Assembly: GCA_958510825.1 (NCBI GenBank)
Contig: OY294048.1
Location: 25,059,887-25,123,886, forward strand
From: Brachypterus glaber
Lineage: Eukaryota; Arthropoda; Insecta; Coleoptera; Kateretidae
DNA length: 64,000 nt
Direction: 5' to 3'
The number at the start of each line of letters is the position of its first letter. The stretch's first letter is position 1. This document shows positions 34,673-44,815 of this stretch, one piece after another. A program made the translations under genes and the position numbers. The notes below the pieces were generated by a model. That model saw only the letters and a list, made by a program, of their open reading frames with translations. It ran no database searches and was not told the origin of the DNA.

Positions 34673-34778
34673 AGATTAAATTATGTTAAGTGTGAATTTA
34701 GCTATTTTCTCTACAGGGGTGTTGCAGAAACTAACTACGGGGCGTATGGGGGTATTTATTTTATGGATTTTTGGGAGT

Positions 34779-35190
34779 CATCAATTTTTCATCAATTTTT
34801 TTGTTTCGGCTGCTGTCTTTTTTGCCTGAATGATATTTTCAATGGTAAAGTTCCGTTTTACTAACTTATATGCTTCTTTCCTTTTTTTCGTTGCTTCTCC
34901 GCAGGTATCCGACCACCAGGGGCAGAATGGAGCGCGTCTTTTATGTATTTTTTCTTTTGGAATGGACCTTTCTGCTGCATTTTTAATTAAATTTTCTAAT
35001 TGGGTAATGTTTGTCGAGTCTGTAAGTAGAGTGAACTCGTTCCAGTCTGCTTTTTTAAGATTATAACCATCTTGTATCCCGGGGGACTCCGGAGGTGAGG
35101 GATTTTGCGGGTTGATGTAGAGGATGATGGGATAATGGTCACTAAGCCCTGGATCCGGCTCAATGGTAAAGGTAGCTAGACGGGCTATAA
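34779..35190 (-). pseudogene. I-clade LINE endonuclease C-terminus
   Basis: The minus frame reads DPGLSDHYPIILYI (the SDH motif near the end of EEP endonucleases), NLKKADWNEF, then a basic linker RRAPFCPWWSDTC and KTAAETKKLMKN, where PLE2 is inserted. The matching continuation KRKSFETFC sits at about 32,890. The 5' end is truncated at 35,190. Confidence 0.8.
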
Positions 35191-35255
35191 AAAACATTCC
35201 TTCAAACAAAAAATTAATATTATTTATAACCTCAAACAACGTGCCATTAAATTTA
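35191..35255 (+). pseudogene. PLE1, second short segment
   Basis: Reads HSFKQKINIIYNLKQRAIKF, which continues PLE1 directly after the LINE insertion. It stops where the CR1/Jockey-like LINE begins; PLE1 resumes near 40,181. Confidence 0.7.
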
Positions 35256-35551
35256 GATTTCTACGTTGTATTGCTGGCTGGACGTCTTTTCAAAGTTTGT
35301 GTGTTTAGTAAAGTAAATACAAGTTTTAAAATTAAGTGTTTTATATAGACATGTACAGAAAAATTAGTGTAATCCCGTGTCATTAAAAAAAATAACTTAA
35401 AACCAACCAGTCACTTAATTAATAGAAATGAATTTATTTGTTTATGTGCTTATCTAGTCGGCTTGGATTCTTATCTTTAATTCAAATGCCGTGCTATACT
35501 ACATCAACGTAAACTTTGCCTGTGAAATTTTTGTTTATAAATAAATTGACA

Positions 35552-36360
35552 ATGTCGACCCATAAAATTAACACTAGATCAACCAAGAAGATTATACAAG
35601 TGACATCGTCCCCGGGTACACCGAACAGTAAATATATTAGTATTATGGGAGATTAGCTCAGCGGTCTAAGGCATCGATATAGCATTGACACTGAGCTAAT
35701 GATCGTGAGTTCAAACCTCACTGGCGCCGATTGTCTTTTTCAGTTAATTAATAATTGAAATTTGGCGAAGGCGTACTCCCTAGATATATTGGTCCGAAAG
35801 TCAATTAAAGCCGGTGGTTCCCTCTACTACTAGCCCACACAAGTCCTGGACTTAGGGGATGCTTAATTAAGTAGAATAGTACGAGGTTAAAAATAAACAT
35901 AAACATTATCTCCAGGGATGGGAAGGATGAAATTAAATGTGACACAAAAACTATAATAAGTGATTTACGAAACAAACTTGCATCAGCAATTAGTAAAATT
36001 GACGCTCTGAATTCAGAAATTACGAAATTGGAAAAACATAAATTGATCATGAAATGTCAATTAAAAGAAAAAGAAAAGACAATAAATAATTTTATAAAAA
36101 GTAACTCTAAAGTATTATGTAATGCAACCACACAATCTGATTATACCCAAAATCATAGTGCGGTTTCTTTCAATAATACAAATCTCTATCCAAAAATTTA
36201 TGTAAATACAAGTTCACAAACATCATTAAATAAATTCACAAAAACGAAATCTATTCGGGTATCATTGGAAAATACCAGTTTAAAATCCAACACTAACGGA
36301 CAGAATAATAATACAAGCAACTTAAACCTCAATAATAATAAAAAAAACTTACACAAATAA
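35552..36360 (+). pseudogene. LINE ORF1 N-terminal and coiled-coil region
   Basis: The ATG at 35,552 opens a short frame (MSTHKINTRSTKKIIQ...) that hits the tRNA-like insert and stops in it. After the insert, frame resumes with KCDTKTIISDLRNKLASA and a heptad-rich coiled coil (ISKIDALNSEITKLEKHKL), then Asn/Ser-rich sequence to 36,360. Coiled coil after a basic N-terminus is usual for LINE ORF1. The split by the insert makes it non-functional. Confidence 0.65.
35645..35890 (+). repeat. tRNA-derived SINE candidate
   Basis: Box A-like TTAGCTCAGCGGTCTAAGG at about 35,653 and box B-like GAGTTCAAACC at about 35,708 are spaced as in an internal pol III promoter. The T arm is perfect (GTGAG-TTCAAAC-CTCAC) and is followed by TGGCGCC. 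The 5' seven bases (GGGAGAT) do not pair with TGGCGCC, so there is no acceptor stem and it is not a functional tRNA. About 160 bp of unrelated body follows. The 3' end and target duplication are unresolved. Confidence 0.5.
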
Positions 36361-36375
36361 ATATAAAAAAACTCT

Positions 36376-36865
36376 TATTTTAACGGACGAAATAAGTCGT
36401 GGTTTAAACAAATTATTACATAGTAAACTAGGACTTTTTGAGACAATTATTAAACCAGGTGCTACATGTGATCATGTGATAAATAATGTAGAACTTCTCA
36501 CTAAAAACTACTCGACAAACGATCATGTGCTTATAATCGGTGGTTCTAACGATTTTAATTCCAACAAATCTCTAAACCTTAAAACTATAAATGAAAAAAT
36601 AAAAGCAATAACTAAGACAAATATAATTATGGTTTCGGTCCCGTATACAAAAAATAATAAAACTAATGACCTAATATATAAATATAATCAAAAATTGTCT
36701 AATTGTGTTTTTAGACTAAACAAATTTAGTCAAGGTAATATTAATAACAGTCATGGACAGAAAATAAACAATGGTGATCTATCAAATTTAGTGAATGATA
36801 TTATTATGCAAAAAAGTGTTACCAGTAAAAAAAAACTTAGTTTTCATCACCCCGTCGACGAATAA
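36376..36865 (+). pseudogene. LINE ORF1 SGNH/esterase-like domain
   Basis: Continuous frame: LILTDEISRGLNKLL (degenerate block I, where GDSH is usual), LFETIIKPGATCDHVIN, VLIIGGSNDFN (GxND block), KTNIIMVSVPYTKN, YNQKLSNCVF and SHGQKINNGDL (C-terminal His block). An SGNH esterase domain is a known ORF1 component of some CR1-type LINEs. The nucleophile Ser position reads TDEIS, so catalysis is doubtful. It is shifted relative to the upstream ORF1 piece. Confidence 0.65.
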
Positions 36866-37104
36866 TGCAGACCTGCCAGTCATAAACGCTGAAACTTCTT
36901 CAGAGGGTTTGTCAGTTATAAACGTTATAAACGTTGAAATTTTATCACAAGGTTCCCAAGTCCCATCAACTCTTCCTGAACAAACTTCACCTGTTTCCAT
37001 AACAGTTTTGGATGATTCAGCATCTTCTACTTTTTTAGACCAAAAAATTCTAGTATACATCACCGTTTCAAATTAGTAAGAAATAAATATAACAAACTTG
37101 AAGC

Positions 37105-38790
37105 AAATAGTATAGAAGTTATAAATATTCTACATTTAAATGCACAATCAGCTCGTAATAAGATACCAGAGTTAAATGACCTGGCAAATCACAATAGTAA
37201 TGGCTACAAAGTAGATGTCTTATGTATTAGTGAGGCCTTTGTAAAAGAAGATGTAGTGGAAAACTTTATCATTGAAAATTTTCCCCCTATTTCGCATTTT
37301 TCAAGAGCTGACTCGAAACGCGGTGGTGTAATGACCTTGTGTAGAAATACTCTAAACTATCAAGAACTGCCTCATCTTTCAAATCTATCTGTGGAAAATT
37401 TCTGCGATTGAGTTATTAAAACAAAACACTATAATAGTAACGGTTTATAGACCATCAGGCTGTGACTTTGAAAAATTCCTTCGACCATTTATTAACCTTA
37501 TGGAGGCTTTAAGCAAAATAAAGAAGTATATTGTAATAAATGGAGATTTTAATATAATGTTTTTAAACTCTAAGGACAACGAATTAAAAATATTCAATGA
37601 CCTTATAAATTCTTGTGGCTTTAAGGTGACGATCTCCTCACCAACACGTTATAAAAACTGCCTTGATGTTTTTATTAATTTTAAACCTACTGATCGAGAT
37701 TCTACCTCTTATGTTTACAATCCTGGTATATCCGATCACAAAGCTGTAGGTATATTCGTAAACAAAATAAATTCAAATACCAAACCTGTTAAGTGCACAT
37801 ACAGACCGATTACCCCCAATGGTAAGTCAATTTTCTTTAATCTGATTGATGAGGTCGACTGGGACTTTATTAAGGACAAGAAACATGAGACAAACAAGAA
37901 GCTTTCAATGTTTATGAATACTATTGTTACTTCATACAATTCAGCCTTTCCATTAAAAACAAAAAACAAAATAGTAAATATAAAAAAAAGAAAATATGTA
38001 ATTGGTTTATGAAGATATTAGACGTCATCGAGAGTTCCTAAAATTTGTATCTGACTTACATCATAACTTCCCTGACAATCGTGATATTTCTGATAATTTA
38101 AAAAATGCAAAGCTAGCCTATAAAAACCAAATATCCCTGGCTAAGAAAAATGCTTATCAGCAAAACATATTAAATTCTAAAAACAATAATGAAATATATT
38201 GGGACGTTATTAATGACAACCGTAACAAAAAAGTTTCTAAAACAGGGGATATTAATGTCAACGAATTCAATAAATTCTTTGTTAACATATCCAGTAAAAT
38301 TAAAGAAAACATATCTTCCAACAATATCAATTTTACTAAATATCTAAGTAAGGATAAAAGCAGCGAAATATTTAATTTTAGATCTCCTACTTTTATAGAA
38401 GTTAGAGATACAATAAAAAATCTTAAAAAACTACAAGTAGGGATCATTATGGCCTGAACGTTGAACTTATCAAGTCTATCATCAATAAAATAACTTCTCC
38501 TCTAACTTTATTGTTCAATGAATGTATTCAAAATGGTATCTATCCCTCTGCGCTGAAAATAACAAAAATAATACCAGTGCATAAAAAGGGACCACTAGAT
38601 GATATGAACAATTATCGACCAATTGCACTTGTACCAATAATTTCTAAGATTTTCGAAAGCCTATTAAAGAACCAGATAGTGTCATTCTTTGAACGTAACA
38701 AATTATTTTATTGTGACCAATACGGGTTTAGAAGTAATAGATCAACCAGCCAGGCTATCAACAAATGTTGCGAGAGTAGGGATGTAGAAA
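37105..38790 (+). pseudogene. LINE ORF2: endonuclease and RT N-terminus
   Basis: Frames in order: INILHLNAQSARNKIPEL, VDVLCISEAFV, RGGVMTLCRNTL, IVINGDFNIMF, YKNCLDVFIN and GISDHKAVGIF (EEP endonuclease), then the linker (38,002-38,457), then RT TKIIPVHKKGP, NNYRPIALVPIISKIFESL and YGFRSNRSTSQAI, ending near 38,790. There are stops near 37,410 and frameshifts near 38,000 and 38,455. Motifs A to C of the RT are missing here, displaced or lost with the following insert and gap. Confidence 0.85.
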
Positions 38791-38794
38791 GTTA

Positions 38795-39430
38795 AACAGG
38801 TCAGTATGAAGCGTACAATGCATTGTAATGGACCGCTATATAGAAGTTCCCTTATTTTGAGTCCTACCCTGTCACTAAAAACCGAATTTATCTCTCAAAA
38901 ATGTTAAAAAAATGTATATATTATTTTTTCTGGATACCCTGTATATCCGATAAAAAATATAGTTGTTTTTATGTGAGGACATATTGGGCTACACGCACAA
39001 TGTTTGAAGACAATGAAAAACATTTTTTTGTGCCTGTAATTAGACCTAAAATCAATCAATGTAGTGAATTTTCAAACTTTAAAGGGCAGAGCTCCGCCAT
39101 TTTGAAAGAAAAATTCAGATTTTTTTGAGGTGAGCAATTTACTGACCCTTTATACCGTTTCGTGTTAAAAAGATTTAAATAAAAAATCCTTGGGCCTTAA
39201 TCCTTGATATGTCATGTCATTTAACATGTCAAAATTTTAAAATATATCTGGTTAATTTTACGATAGAAAAATGGTCTGTTGGAGTAAAATGTGAAAAAAG
39301 GTATAAGAAGTGACCTCCAATTTGCATCCTTCTAAAGAAAATAAAGGATTATTAATATGGATAAAATTATGTACATGTAATGATGGAGAGTTAAGAAAAT
39401 ATTGCCTTTTGCCATTCGTGAATTAAATTA
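38795..39430. other. Unidentified insert in the LINE RT
   Basis: Unrelated to the LINE coding sequence on either side. It contains ATACCCTGTATATCC near 38,935, a TACAGGGTA-type end, and GGGCAGAGCTCCGCCATTTTG near 39,087. It may be a truncated DNA element. No ORF of interest. Confidence 0.4.
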
Positions 39431-39492
39431 AAAATCTAAATTATTATATAGTTATAACACTCTGAGTATGTATAAATTACCTTTCTTAAAGG

Positions 39493-39692
39493 NNNNNNNN
39501 NNNNNNNNNNNNNNNNNNNNNNNNNNNNNNNNNNNNNNNNNNNNNNNNNNNNNNNNNNNNNNNNNNNNNNNNNNNNNNNNNNNNNNNNNNNNNNNNNNNN
39601 NNNNNNNNNNNNNNNNNNNNNNNNNNNNNNNNNNNNNNNNNNNNNNNNNNNNNNNNNNNNNNNNNNNNNNNNNNNNNNNNNNNNNNNNNNNN
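39493..39692. other. Assembly gap of 200 N
   Basis: Exactly 200 N, a conventional scaffold gap length, so the true size is unknown. It lies in the missing RT core of the CR1/Jockey-like LINE. Open frames read across it are meaningless inside the gap. Confidence 0.99.
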
Positions 39693-40142
39693 CCTCACAA
39701 TATAAGAAATAGAAACTACTTAAATATTAAATTCTTAAGACTTTCATCAAGTAGATTTAGTGTAAATTATTATGTTGCCACATTTTTTAATAAATTGCCA
39801 GAACACATACGACAATTAGCAATAAATACCTATAAAATCAAAATAAGAGCATTTTTGGCGAGGAACGCATTTTATAGCCTTCAAGAGTTTATGTCCACGA
39901 ATATTTTTTAAATATAATGTATAATATTTAGTTTAGTTTTTTTTTAGTTTACTTTAGTTAAATATTTATTATTTTACTCTAGTTGTTTTAAGTGTCTATT
40001 CATTCTTATGTTCTTGTACTCAAATTGTTTTTAAGTGTCTATTCATTGTAATATTCTATTATTTGGAATGTGTAAACCACGGTATTAGCACGAAATAAAT
40101 TACTTACTTACTTAGTTACTTACTTACTTACTTACTTACTTA
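39693..40142 (+). pseudogene. LINE ORF2 C-terminus and 3' UTR with (TTAC)n tail
   Basis: The frame after the gap reads NYLNIKFLRLSSSRFSVN, FNKLPEHIRQLAIN, KIRAFLARNAFYSLQEFM and stops at 39,911. This is the standard C-terminal pattern of CR1/Jockey-type ORF2. A 190-bp 3' UTR leads to AATAAA at about 40,094 and the (TTAC)n tail. Confidence 0.8.
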
Positions 40143-40996
40143 TCAAATCCACAATTCCAGGATTTTTTTTTTATTTGATTAGGTTATATCTCACAAAAAA
40201 TGTTTACCCTCCTAGCTTAATTAATAGAATCTTGAAAAAACTCGTTAGATGCCAATACACGTCCCCAAGTCCCACCTGATAGAACCACTAAATACTTTAA
40301 AATTCCCTATGTCCCTCAAATTTCAGAAAATCTAAGCAGAATTTTACATTCTGTAGTTACAAAAATAGCGTTTAAAAATGAAAATTCCATAAAGTCATTT
40401 TATTGTAACTTAAAAACAAAAACTCCCACAGAATATGAAGCCAATGTCATTTATAAAATTCCTTGTCTAGACTAAATTCCATGTATATTGGCCAAACCGG
40501 CCGATATTTGAAATTAAGACTTGTTGAGGATCAACGTGACTGCAAAAAAAAAAATAGAGAAAACCCCCAAAAAACTGCTTTAACTCAACATTCTTTTAAT
40601 AATCACCATAAGTTTAATTTTGAGAATGTACAGATTTCGCTAGGTCAATCAATCGAAAAAAAAACGTGTTTTTCAAGAAATGATTTGTATTAAAAAATTT
40701 AATAATAGTGTAAATAAAAGGACAGATATAGAAGACTAAAATATAGCATATTTCCGCTTGTTTCAAAAATAAAAAGTAAACTCTAGTTTTCATTTAAATA
40801 AAAAAATAATAGGATATATAATTTAGCTTTGGTTTCTTTGTCGAATTTTTAGTTTAAACAAAAAAAACCTTACATTTATCTGTCAACAATCCGAAATTTC
40901 CAGTATACGTTTGTATAGCACTGGTACACGACTGTAAATTTCTTATCTGCACATGTTTGTTTATTTTCTTGTATTTCGAATACCCATTATGTATTA

Positions 40997-41714
40997 TACA
41001 GAGCGGTCCAAAAGTCACCCCCACCCCCCCTTAACTTTTGAACCAGTTGAGATATCGACTTCAAATTTGGAACTTTTAAATAAGATATCTTAAACTATCT
41101 TTTAGCATATATTTAATACTTCCAGCTCTTAAAATGTGGGCAGGGGGGCATGGGGGCATATTTTTTTTAAATGGAAAGGGGGTCGTGTAATACATCATTT
41201 TAAAGCTTATAAAATTCTCCATTTAACTCCATATTTTTAAATTAAAAAAAAAATTGGGTTTAAAATGGGGTTGAAAATGGGTATTAATGCCAAAATTCCT
41301 CTAAAAAAAAAAACAAATAATTTTTTAAAAATGCCTAATTTTATCATAAAAAAAATGTTAATTATACTTTTAAACTTATTTTAGTTGACATAAATAAAAA
41401 TTTATAAAAAAAACTTAAAAAATCGAATGTTGAAAATTGAAAAATCAAAACCTTAAAAAACATTTTTAAAAAATTTAAAAATGTTAGTTTAAATAGAGAA
41501 TTTTATAAGCTTTAAAATTATGTATCACACGATCCCCTTTTCCATTTAAAAAAATGTCCCTCCATGCCCCCCTGCCCACATTTTAAGAGCTGAAAATATC
41601 AAATATATGCTAAAAGATAGTTTAAGTTGTCTTATTTAAGAGTTCTAAATTTGAAGTCGATATCTCAACTGGTTCAAAAGTTAAAAGGGGGGGTGACTTT
41701 TGGACCGCACTGTA
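40997..41714. repeat. MITE D, palindromic, TACAGAGCGGTCC ends
   Basis: Starts TACAGAGCGGTCCAAAAGTC and ends with its complement GACTTTTGGACCGCACTGTA, with TA immediately outside both ends. Arms run about 330 bp and carry a mirrored GGGGGGCATG / CATGCCCCCC block. Non-coding. The TA flanks and CAG start fit a Tc1/mariner-type MITE. Confidence 0.8.
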
Positions 41715-42094
41715 TATTTATTATTTCAATCCTTAATTGTTATATTTTAACGAAGGAAACGTAACTTACTTTAAGTACCATATTTTTTACCTTTTTATTT
41801 TTTATCCCTTTGATATTTCCAAAAAGATAAATCTTTGTTCTTATACGAGGTGTTATTAAATTAAACCGTATTTTAAATGTATCTATTTCTATGTTTAAAT
41901 TATATTGCATAGTTTAATATAATTAATCAACGCCTTTTTTGTCTGCAAAACAATTTTAAATATGTTTTTATTACATACAAAATAAATCATATTTTATTAT
42001 TTTATTAACGAATTTTTTAAACTTATACTGTTTTCTTTCCGGCTCTTTGAATTATTAAAAAGTTAAAACATAATTGTTATATTTCTTATAGTGT

Positions 42095-42138
42095 GCCTTT
42101 TGAAGAAGTTGGAATAAAGCCAACGAAGCGTCGGCAGT
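42095..42138 (+). ncRNA. Hammerhead-like motif in PLE1 3' UTR
   Basis: TTTTGAAGAA, stem II GTTGG-AATAAAG-CCAAC, then GAA (one A short of GAAA) and GCGTCGGCAG. The layout matches the other Penelope-linked motifs, but the shortened GAAA box and the T in the CUGA position suggest it is inactive. Confidence 0.5.
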
Positions 42139-42224
42139 TTTAGTAAAAAAACGTTTTTTAATATAAATAACCCTAATCCGGCCATCTACTATCTAATATT
42201 ATTGTTGGGTTACCAAACCAAGCT

Positions 42225-42400
42225 TAAATACGAAGATGTGCCTTATTAAGATTAGTTCACGTGCAAAACCTCGTTGTTATATCCTAAAGGGTTTCTTTGT
42301 TATTAAACAAAAACCGAATTGTTTAGCCACTTTCAAAGGGCTTAGCTCCTTTCGACGCATTTTTAGACATGTGTTTATAGGAACTCTTTTTCATATTTAT
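42225..42400 (+). repeat. Family A fragment (outer right arm)
   Basis: Colinear with the right arm of family A from GTGCCTTATTAAGATTAG to GACATGTGTTTATAGGAAC. The end TACACC is missing. It abuts PLE1. Confidence 0.65.
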
Positions 42401-42727
42401 TAAAATACTACTAGTACTATGCAGTATATTTATAATTCAGTGGTAGAAAAAGTATAGTCTGCAACACGTGTAGAATGGCTATTCTGCACTCTTGAACCGT
42501 GAAAAAGTCCACTTGTTCGGAATATGCGTCTCTACACTTGTTACAGAATATATTATTACGCATGTCCAAAACAAATTTTGACGTTCTGTTTTTTGCTTTT
42601 TCTCAAAACGGAAAAAACAGATTAAGAATCCTTGTAAAGTATGTAATATAAAAGAAGAATAGCATTTTGATTAGTTAAAAAATTGGTTCATGATGGTAAG
42701 GAAGTCTGCAGATGAACTTTTAACATT
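42401..42727. other. Unassigned spacer with dispersed repeat
   Basis: Part of it (42,480-42,640) is related, in inverted orientation, to 22,565-22,700. No gene visible. Confidence 0.4.
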
Positions 42728-42850
42728 ACACTATCCCACAAAACGAAATTTTTGAAGCATACTTTTTTTCTAACATAACCTATTTTAAAGCATTTTTTCT
42801 CCTGATTCTGAATCTTTTTTCAGATTTGGGCTACGACCGCACAGTTTCTA
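42728..42850 (+). repeat. Left arm of outer inverted repeat (pairs with 49,739-49,868)
   Basis: GATTTGGGCTACGACCGCAC followed by AGTTTCTA is complementary to TAAAAACTGTGCGGTCGTAG at 49,741 and beyond. Elements B and C sit between the two arms, so this is an older palindromic element that later received both. Confidence 0.7.
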
Positions 42851-44334
42851 TACAGGGTGTATCAGAACTCACGTTAAAAAAATTACATATGTACTTATAC
42901 AGCAATAAAAAGAAATTGAGCAAAATTTGAGAGGGGGGTGTATGTATGAAATTTTGAGATAAGAACGTTTTGTTTCCACCAATCCCAGAAGCTGTTACAA
43001 TTACCTATAAAAGTGGATAAATCGCCCATTTGGTTTCTATGGAAACATACCAGTAGCTGAAGGTATGCATTTTGAAAGTTTGATGACAATTTCAAATTGA
43101 AATTTTTCATATGACAATTTGTCAAAAAAAATTTTTAAGATGTAAACTGTTATATTACTGGAAGTTTATGGATTTTTTAACTTTATTGTAATAATGTTCT
43201 AAATTTTTTAAGTGTTTTTCTTTGTTATAATCCTGCTTTTAATTTTAGGTCTTAATTTAGAACGGTTGAATAATTGAAAGTTTTACATGTTCACATACAC
43301 CTAAATGGGATTCTATTTAAGGAAATATTTTTAAACTCCCTTTAATCTTATTTAGAAAAAAAGTAAAGAATTGAAATGGGACTTACATAAAAAGAAAAAG
43401 GATTGTTTTAAATGTTAAAATTTACTGGATGAAAGAAGACAATTTATTATAGTGTGGAATCCCTATATTACTGATTGAAAATGTGTAACATCGAGCAACA
43501 AGGATAGTTTCTTGTTGGCCCAACTGTTACAGATCGGCCTTTTAAGACTTGTATTTTGTAAATAAAGATAACTAATTGACAAGATTAAAACATGTATACC
43601 TCAGCGGACTAAATATTTATTTATTTATTAGTATGATATTTATTTATTTAGTTTGAACTGTTTTAACAATTGTAACGAAATAAACTATTAAACAACACGT
43701 TTCTTAAGTGATTTATTATTTATATTTATATTTTATTAATAATAATCCTACCTATTATATAAAAAAACCTAAAAAACTCATTAAACTAAAATTTGGTATA
43801 TTGGTTTTCTACTTTTTTAATCGTATGGATTGAGGGGCATTTTAAACATTTGTCTGTCGAAACATATTTTAAATAGTACATTTTACATTGCAGTTTATGT
43901 GCACATGTAAAATTTTTAATTCAACGGTTCTTAATTTGGGCCTAAAAATTAAAATAGGATTACAACAAAGAAAAAACACTTAACTTTACAAAATTATTAC
44001 AATAAAGTTAAAAAATCCATAATCTTCCAGTAATATAACAGTTTACATCTTAAAAAATATTTTTGACAAATTGTCATATGAAAAATTTCAATTTGACATT
44101 CTCATCAAACTTTCAAAATGCATACCTTTAACTACTGGTATGTTTCCATAGAAACCAATTGGGCGATTTACCCACTATTATAGGTAATTGTACAGCTTCT
44201 GGGATTGGTGGAAACAAAACGTTCTTATCTCAAAATTTCATACATACACCCCCTCTGAAATTTTGCTCAAATTCTTTTTATTGCTGTATAAGTACATATG
44301 TAATTTTTTAACGTGAGTTCTGATACACCCTGTA
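42851..44334. repeat. Element B: 1.5-kb non-coding inverted-repeat element
   Basis: Starts TACAGGGTGTATCAGAACTC and ends with the complement GAGTTCTGATACACCCTGTA; the preceding bases are TA. Arms of about 460 bp pair over AATTACATATGTACTTATAC and TTTCTATGGAAACATACC. The 570-bp centre has no ORF. Its right end abuts the left end of element C. Confidence 0.8.
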
Positions 44335-44815
44335 TACAGAGTGTTTTAGAAAAAAAAACACCTTTTTTCAAATGACTGTAGAATTTATTTTTATGAATAT
44401 TTTTTAATCAAATTCGGGTCACTTATAAAAAAAGGATGTGCTTTTAAGACTTTGGAAGATTTTTTTAAATATCGACCCCCATTTGTTTTTACACTGAAAA
44501 AAAATATTTTTTTTTGCTGTCAAATTTTCAAAAGATGGATTTTTTTTACGTAACCCCAATTAAAACATTTTGTATTTGTCTGGCTTTATTTTGCTTTTTG
44601 AGTTTTTAATAGGGACCTTCCAGAAGTGGCGCTACATCAATTTTAAGTGCGTCAAGACGGAAATTTTAACACCGGTATGAGCGCTTATCAGCGAGCCGGA
44701 GCAGTACGTAGCTAGTCGTAGGTGTTTAAACTATAAAACATACAGTATTCGATTATTAAATAAATGATTATACAAAAAAACAATGTATTTATCTTAATTT
44801 TATCTACCAGCCTTA

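Larger units (their letters stand above)
32895..34778 (-). mobile_element. PLE2: Penelope-like element, 5'-truncated
   Basis: Inserted between the endonuclease and RT regions of the I-clade LINE. It begins (minus strand) inside the RT N-terminus at LPKIHKINTPIRPVVSF near 34,775 and ends in a 3' UTR of about 460 bp containing a hammerhead-like motif. Junctions lie in A-rich sequence, so the target duplication is not resolved. Confidence 0.8.
30623..35190 (-). mobile_element. I-clade LINE inserted in PLE1, carrying PLE2
   Basis: Minus-strand insertion flanked by AAAACATTCC at 30,613-30,622 and 35,191-35,200. Its 3' end is a (GAA)n tail (TTC repeat at 30,623-30,643). It is 5'-truncated in the endonuclease domain at about 35,190 and is itself interrupted by PLE2 (about 32,895-34,778). 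Removing these layers rejoins the PLE1 reading HSKH|SFKQKINIIYNLKQRAI, which confirms the nesting order. Confidence 0.85.
35256..40180 (+). mobile_element. CR1/Jockey-like LINE inserted in PLE1
   Basis: Order: 5' region (35,256-35,551), ORF1 start, a tRNA-like insert, ORF1 coiled coil and SGNH-like domain, ORF2 endonuclease, RT N-terminus, an unrelated insert (about 38,795-39,430), the assembly gap, ORF2 C-terminus, then a 3' end with AATAAA and a (TTAC)n tail at 40,100-40,142. The host-side duplication is not identifiable. The tetranucleotide tail is typical of CR1/L2-related LINEs. Confidence 0.8.
40181..42180 (+). pseudogene. PLE1: C-terminal GIY-YIG region and 3' UTR
   Basis: Coding resumes with VYPPSLINRILKKLVRCQY, then ILKIPYVPQISENLSRILH, KTPTEYEANVIYKIPC and MYIGQTGRYLKLRL, followed by LTQHSFNNHH: the linker and GIY-YIG domain expected after a Penelope-like RT. 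One stop and a shift lie before MYIGQT. The 3' UTR holds a DNA element (40,997-41,714) and a hammerhead-like motif at 42,095-42,138. Confidence 0.82.

Noticed and set aside
35650..35735. Functional tRNA gene
   Set aside because: T arm and boxes A and B are present, but the acceptor strands GGGAGAT and TGGCGCC do not pair.
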